Assembly: GCA_023525715.1 (NCBI GenBank) | Contig: CM042016.1 | Span: 65,487,382-65,551,381 of the forward strand | Reading direction: 5' to 3' | Length of the DNA stretch: 64,000 bases | From: Cichorium intybus | Lineage: Eukaryota > Streptophyta > Magnoliopsida > Asterales > Asteraceae | In this document: positions 58,836-64,000 of the stretch, in pieces | Layout of the letters: every line of letters begins with the position of its first letter | Position numbering within the stretch: the first letter of the stretch is position 1 | Notes under the pieces: generated by a model | Told to the model about the DNA's origin: nothing | Databases searched by the model: none | Seen by the model: the letters and a program-made list of their open reading frames with translations, nothing else | Translations under genes and position numbers: made by a program

Positions 58836-60257
58836 TGTAACGCCCCAATTTCAAAATTTTAAAAATTTCATTTATTACCAAGGTTCCAACAAAGTAATTA
58901 ATCCAAAAGTAAAATTGTTCGTCATATTATTAAACTAGCAGCGAAAACATTTGAAAATCATAACATAGTTCATTAAAATAAGTCTCTTGTATGGGATGCG
59001 CTGCCGTCAAACCTTACCCTTCCCTTTGTCATTCGAAATACCTGAAATATTATAAAATCAACGGGTAAGCTTAAATCATAGTGAGTCCTCAAATTACCAT
59101 ACATGCCCACACATTAAACAACCCGTCCTCGAGAACGACCCGACCCTACCCTCTATACAACAGCTACGGGCGTCCATCATACAACAACTATGGACATGGG
59201 GCGGTTCTACCCATCATACAACAACTATGGGTTCCCGGTTATGGCCCAGCCCATCATACAATAGCTATAGGACAAGGCAATAGTCCAACTCGCCATACAA
59301 CAGCTACGAGTGAACCCGCATCAGTACTGAGCCCAACCACAAATATTCACATATATAGAACAAATCATATAACTGTACAAAACACACAAGATTCCTAACA
59401 TGCAACGTCATATAGTAAGGTGAGGATACTCACCTGATTCGTAACCGTGTAGATATTCTCTAAATCCCACATACACAACATATCAAGCACTGACCAAACT
59501 CTTATAGACATGCCTAAAGGTCAGACCCAACGTTTGTTAACCAACAAGGGTCGACAGTAAACGTTTGGTCACACAGTCACTCGCCGCGGTGCGACCTTTC
59601 TCTTGCGCGTTGCAGACTACCATTACCCTTACGGGGTTCTACTCGAACCCGCATCGCTGACATAGCCTGTCCGCGTCGCGGACTCGTAATAATCCCAACT
59701 CTTATTAGCCCAAAATCAGTTTAGTCATCGGCTAGGGTTTCACTCTATACCCTTCCTGGGATCACAAACTACCCTAAGATCACTTCCTTATGGACATGCA
59801 AGTCCATGCATGTCCTTCGTCCAAACCCTAAGTGTTACAAGTCTTCTAAGACTACTAACCAAGAGATAACACCATAAGACGGGATAAAATGAAATATCAT
59901 AAAGGTAGATTCTCTTACCTTGTTTTTGGAAAACGGAGGAATGCACACGATCGGCTACAATCCTTTCCCCACGTTGTATCTCCTTCTTCCAATCTCTCAA
60001 ATCCTTCAAAGCCTTGGAACCGAAGAGCCTCTGCTGAAACCAGTCGACTCTACTCCAGAAAACTTCCAAAAACACGAACCCTAGGGCTGGGACCCTTTAT
60101 ATAGGCGTTTAAATCCGAATTAGGATTTTTCATAATTGCGGCGCACCGCGCCGCGGATTCTACCTAGTCGCGCCGCGCATCATTCACGATTCCAGATCCT
60201 TCCTAAAGTCACGCCGCGGATTTGTCCGGGCCGCGCCTCGGCGGAACGGGTCTTACA
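58836..60257 (-). mobile_element. 3' LTR of element E
   Basis: 1,422 bp. Contains about five tandem units with the core CCATCATACAACAACTATGG (59153-59315), and an unusually GC- and CpG-rich end (60135-60240). Confidence 0.87.
59153..59315. repeat. Tandem repeats in the E LTR
   Basis: Five imperfect units of about 30-40 bp sharing CATACAACA(A/G)CTA(T/C)G. Confidence 0.8.
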
Positions 60258-62040
60258 ATTCTCCCCCACTTAACTGGATTTCGTCCCCGAAATCCGTGCC
60301 TATAAACAATTCTGGGTAATGCCTCCGCATTTCCTCCTCCGGTTCCCAAGTCCACTCGGACCCTTTATGATGTTGCCACTGTACCTTAACTAATCCTATC
60401 GTTTTATTTCGCAAAGTCTTTATTTTCCTTTCAATGATGGCAATCGGTCGCTCCACATAATTTAGGCGTTCATCTAGTTGAATATCTTCCAAAGGCACAA
60501 TTGTAGTCTCCTCGGTTATACACTTCCTGAGTTGCGAAACATGGAACGTGTCGTGAATCTGGCTAAGCTGCTCGGGCAGCTCCAACCGATAAGCTACCTT
60601 ACCTACTCGTGCGATGATTCGATATGGTCCAATGTACCTAGGGCCAAGCTTTCCCCGCTTCCTGAAATGAATAACTCCTTTCCAAGGCGACAGTTTTAGA
60701 AGGACATAATCCCAAACCTGAAACTCGAGATCGGACCATTGCCTATCTGCATAACTTTTCTGTCGACTCTGAGCCGTTAACAACCTCTCCCGAACCTTCT
60801 GAATTAGCTCAGTTGTCTTGAGTACTTCCTCAGTGCTACCCAATACCCACTGGCCAACCTCGCCCCAGCAAATAGGAGTCCGACATTTTCTTCCATACAA
60901 CATCTCAAAGGGATCCCTACCTATGCTCGTGTGATAACTGTTATTATAGGAAAACTCAGCTAGAGGGAGATAGGAATCCCAACTCCCGCCAAAATCGCTA
61001 ACGCATGCCCTAAGCATATCCTCCAACGTTTGAATCGTCCTTTCACTCTGCCCATCCGTCTGAGGATGATATGTTGTGCTGAAATGAAGGCGAGTGCCTA
61101 ATTCCTCATGAAACTTCTTCCAAAATCTAGACGTAAATCGGACATCCCGGTCGGATATCACCAAAACCGGTATACCATGCCGAGAGATAATTTCGTCTAC
61201 GTAGACCTTAGCCAATTCCCTTGCAGAGAAGGTCTCTTGAATGGGGAGGAAATGAGGACTTTTAGTCAACCTATCCATGATATCCCAAATGGTGTCCATA
61301 TGTCGAGGGGTTCTTGGCAACTTCGTGATGAAATCCATTGTGATATGCTCCCATTTCCATTCTGGGATCTCAAGAGGCTGCAATCTACCATGAGGCCGTT
61401 GGTGCTCGGCCTTGACCCTTCGACAGGTCATGTATCTTTCGACAAACCAAGCTACTTCCCTCATCATGCCTGGACACCAATAATATTCGCGTAGATCCCT
61501 ATACATTTTAGTTGCTCCAGGGTGGATAGAGAACTTGGATTTATGTGCCTCCTCCAATAGGGTTTGACGAACTCCGCCCAGCTTCGGTACCCAAATTCTC
61601 TCATGGCAAGTTAACAAATCTCTACTATCTTTGACCATAGCTGCCAACAGACCCATAATTCTTTCACCTTTTTGATTTTCGCTCTTGCTGGATTCCACGT
61701 GAGCCTTCCTTATCATCTCCAGCAGTGGTGTCACAATTGTCATCCTTAGACAAACACCTCGAACGGGTGCACTTGAAGTCTTACGACTTAACGCATCCGC
61801 TACCACATTGGCCTTTCTAGGGTGATAATGTATCTCATAATCATAGTCTTTCAATACATCTAACCATCTCCTCTGTCTCATATTCAGATTGGCCTGATCC
61901 ATCAGATACTTCAAACTCTTGTGGTATGTATAGATGGTACACTTCACTCCATACAAATAGTGTCTCCAAATCTTGAGAGCGAAGACCACCGCTCCCAATT
62001 CCAAATCATGCGTAGGATAGTTAGCCTCATGGGGCTTCAA
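60253..62040 (-). pseudogene. Element E pol: RNase H end, integrase, chromodomain-like tail
   Basis: 595 open codons. RNase H words [19 protein letters not shown] and ADALSRK are present, but the conserved TDHKSL reads TYHKSL (Tyr39 in place of a catalytic Asp). Integrase zinc site: H-H then YMTC, where the first Cys of C-x2-C is Tyr203. Core present with D236 (TMDF), SDRDVRF and QTDGQSERT. The tail has [20 protein letters not shown] then WTWEPEEEM, chromodomain-like. The frame continues upstream past a TGA at 62044-62046, which fits CGA to TGA. Likely inactive even though open. Confidence 0.88.
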
Positions 62041-62043
62041 CTG

Positions 62044-62704
62044 TCACGAGGCATAAGCAATCACCCTGCCTCGTTGCATCAAGACCGCCCCCAACCCCGA
62101 GATAGATGTATCACAATAAACTACCATGTCCTCCATGCCTTCAAGCAAAGTCAAAACTGGAGCTTCACACAATTTTCGCCGCAAAGTCTCAAAAGTCTGC
62201 TGCTGCTCCTCACCCCAGCGAAAAACAACTTTTTTCTTAGTTAGCCAAGTCAAAGGTACCGCAACCTTTAAGAAGTCTTGGATGAAACGACGATAATAAC
62301 CAGCCAAACCCAAGAAACTTCTAATCTTCGAGGGTGAAACGACGATAATAACCAGCCAAACCCAAGAAACTTCTAATCTTCGAGGGAGTCTTCGGAACCT
62401 CCCACCGCATCACGACCTCCACCTTAGCCGGGTCTACCATGATTCCTTGCTCGTTGACGATGTGACCCAAAAAATGGCCCTCCCGAAGCCAAAAGTCACA
62501 CTTGGACAATTTTGCATAAAGTTTCTCATTCCTTAAGGTCTCCAATACCTCCCTTAAATGTTGTTCATGTTGCTCCTTGCTCCTCGAATAGACTAAGATG
62601 TCATCAATAAAAACTATAATCGACCGATCCAACATCGGTCGACACACTCGATTCATTAAGTCCATGAAAGCTGTAGGGGCATTCGTTAGTCCAAATGGCA
62701 TCAC
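62044..62704 (-). pseudogene. Element E reverse transcriptase and RNase H start, broken by a 52-bp duplication
   Basis: 62321-62704 reads [20 protein letters not shown] and the RT active site [11 protein letters not shown], ending in [10 protein letters not shown]. 62044-62313 begins again with [13 protein letters not shown] and carries the RNase H start VVYCDTSISGLG. The overlap is due to a tandem duplication of 52 bp (copies begin 62283 and 62335). Because 52 is not a multiple of three, the frame is lost. Confidence 0.87.
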
Positions 62705-63471
62705 TACAAACTCGAAGTGGCCGTACCTCGTCCTAAAAGCCGTTTTCTAGATGTCTTCCTCCTATCCTCGTATTTGATGGTATCCTGACCGCAAATCAAT
62801 TTCGAAAACCACGAAGCGCCCTGTAGTTGGTCAAATAAGTCGTCGATGCGCGGTAAGGGATATCGATTCTTCACCGTAAGCTTGTTCAGCTCACGATAAT
62901 CTATGCACATCCTATTGGACCCATCCTTCTTCTTAACAAATAAAATAGGTGCTCCCCACAGTAAGCAACTGGGTCGAATAAATCCCTTATCCAGTAGCTC
63001 TCGAAGTTGAATAGACAATTCCAGCATCTCGGGAGGCGCAAGACGATACGGTGCTTTAGCTATCGGAGCCGCACCAGGAGTTAAGTCGATCTTAAATTCC
63101 ACCTGCCTCTTCGGTGGCACACCAGGTAGGTCCTCGGGAAAAACATCAGGAAAATCCCGAACCATCGGTATATCATTCGTTTTCTGCTTTGACTTCTCTT
63201 CCCGTACATCCAAAACATATGCCACAAACCCCGAGCCTCCATGTTGAAAATGTCTACGTGCTCTAGCAGCTGAACAGAAAGCTGCACCCTTATTCCTCCC
63301 CTCGATCTGTACTACCAGCTCTCCCCCACTTGGGGTTTGAATCCACACTCGCTTGTTCTTACAGTCAATCCATGACTCGTGCCGACTCAACCAATCCATA
63401 CCGATAATAACTCGAGAGTCACTAAACGGTATATGAATGAGATCGATTGGGAACTTTATTTCTTGAATCAC
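62704..63471 (-). pseudogene. Element E protease end and RT start
   Basis: Reads [41 protein letters not shown] and [20 protein letters not shown], then leaves frame after GASWFSK, apparently through loss of one A near 62807. Typical gypsy protease-RT order. Confidence 0.85.
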
Positions 63472-64000
63472 TACTTCACATTCCCGATAAAACTAGTCGC
63501 GTGCATGGTTTTATCATCCGCAATTTCTACTTCCATCGGACGATGAAGAGTCCTTATTGCAATACCGAAACTCTTTCCCAGAACGGCAGACACAAAAGAA
63601 TGACTAGCACCCGAATCAAATAGTACAAAAGTAGGCGTAGAGTTGGTTAAGAAAGTTCCTATTCAAAGCATAATAGACACATTAAGTACATAAACCACAA
63701 ACACGAGGCAAGTAAAGAAAGAGTTCCCGTAACAACGTCGGGCGCATCCTGTGCCTCCTCGGCGGTCATGACGAATGCTCGACCCTTGGTCTTAGGGGTT
63801 TCCCCTTTCCCCTGCCTACCATCAGTAATTCAGAGAGTGGCGGCCGCTGGATTTTGGACCGTTCCCTGAGTCAGAAGGGGACACTGGGCCTTGAAGTGGC
63901 CCACCTGATTACAATTAAAACAAATCTTGACCTCCTGTCGGCAATCCTTGGCATAGTGGCCTTCCTTTCCGCACTTATGACATATTAGTACCCAGCAACG
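63472..64000 (-). pseudogene. Element E gag end and protease, broken
   Basis: Minus-strand words not in a long ORF: two CCHC knuckles (CHKCGKEGHYAKDC and CFNCNQVGHFKAQC, about 63885-63990) and the protease motif LFDSGASHSFVS near 63595-63630. Between them lies about 68 bp (63660-63727) of unrelated sequence with a stop, flanked by the repeat AGTTCC. Confidence 0.78.

Larger units (their letters stand above)
58836..64000 (-). mobile_element. Ty3-gypsy chromovirus-like element E, partial
   Basis: 3' LTR 58836-60257 (1,422 bp, TGTAACGCCCC to GGGTCTTACA), polypurine tract 60258-60272, then pol and gag on the minus strand running off the window. The 5' LTR is not seen. Codes are damaged by several independent mutations. 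LTR ends, polypurine tract and chromodomain-like tail put it near A. Confidence 0.88.

Overview
This is flowering-plant nuclear DNA made almost entirely of nested LTR retrotransposons. The evidence is Ty1-copia and Ty3-gypsy elements with initiator-Met-tRNA-type primer binding sites, chromodomain-like gypsy integrases, and one plant-specific RWP-RK (RKD-type) gene. I see no ordinary single-copy host gene, rRNA, tRNA or CRISPR. The species cannot be read from the sequence.

Layout, left to right. 1-458 is part of a copia LTR on the minus strand. 459-2937 is a decayed copia polyprotein (element I) cut by the LTR and leader of another copia element, H (2938-4380). At 4380 H is cut by a large chromovirus-like gypsy element, A, on the minus strand. 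A is a tandem: LTR1 (4381-14827), internal region 1 (14828-28654), LTR2 (28655-46379), internal region 2 (46380-48393, truncated). Three younger elements sit in A, each with a perfect 5-bp target duplication: element C (6616-14055, TGAAT) in LTR1; copia element D (16522-25485, CCCAT) in the RNase H region; element F (29164-43980, AAACT) in LTR2. F itself holds G (34485-41908, GCAGG), a relative in opposite orientation. From 48391 follows gypsy-like element B, which has no recognisable genes. One B LTR carries a solo LTR J (51327-55061, CAAGC) and the other is cut by gypsy element E (58836 to beyond the window).

The most notable content is in C. Between two 1,848-bp LTRs, with target duplication, PBS and PPT all in place, there is no gag or pol. 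Instead there is a three-exon RKD-type transcription-factor gene (9329-10668), antisense to the element, with its own TATA box, both introns retained and a 398-codon reading frame that stays open across the splices. This looks like a host regulatory gene carried as cargo by a non-autonomous retrotransposon.

A second unusual theme is RNA structure. Elements D, F and G carry repeated hairpin modules: a conserved loop sequence recurs while the flanking stems differ but remain complementary. The roughly 3.7-kb non-coding 3' part of F and G is a train of small palindromes. G encodes only a copia-like Gag, as in TR-GAG non-autonomous elements.

Positions come from reading repeats and ORFs by eye. 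Identity estimates are approximate, and family assignments rest on motif recognition, not on searches.
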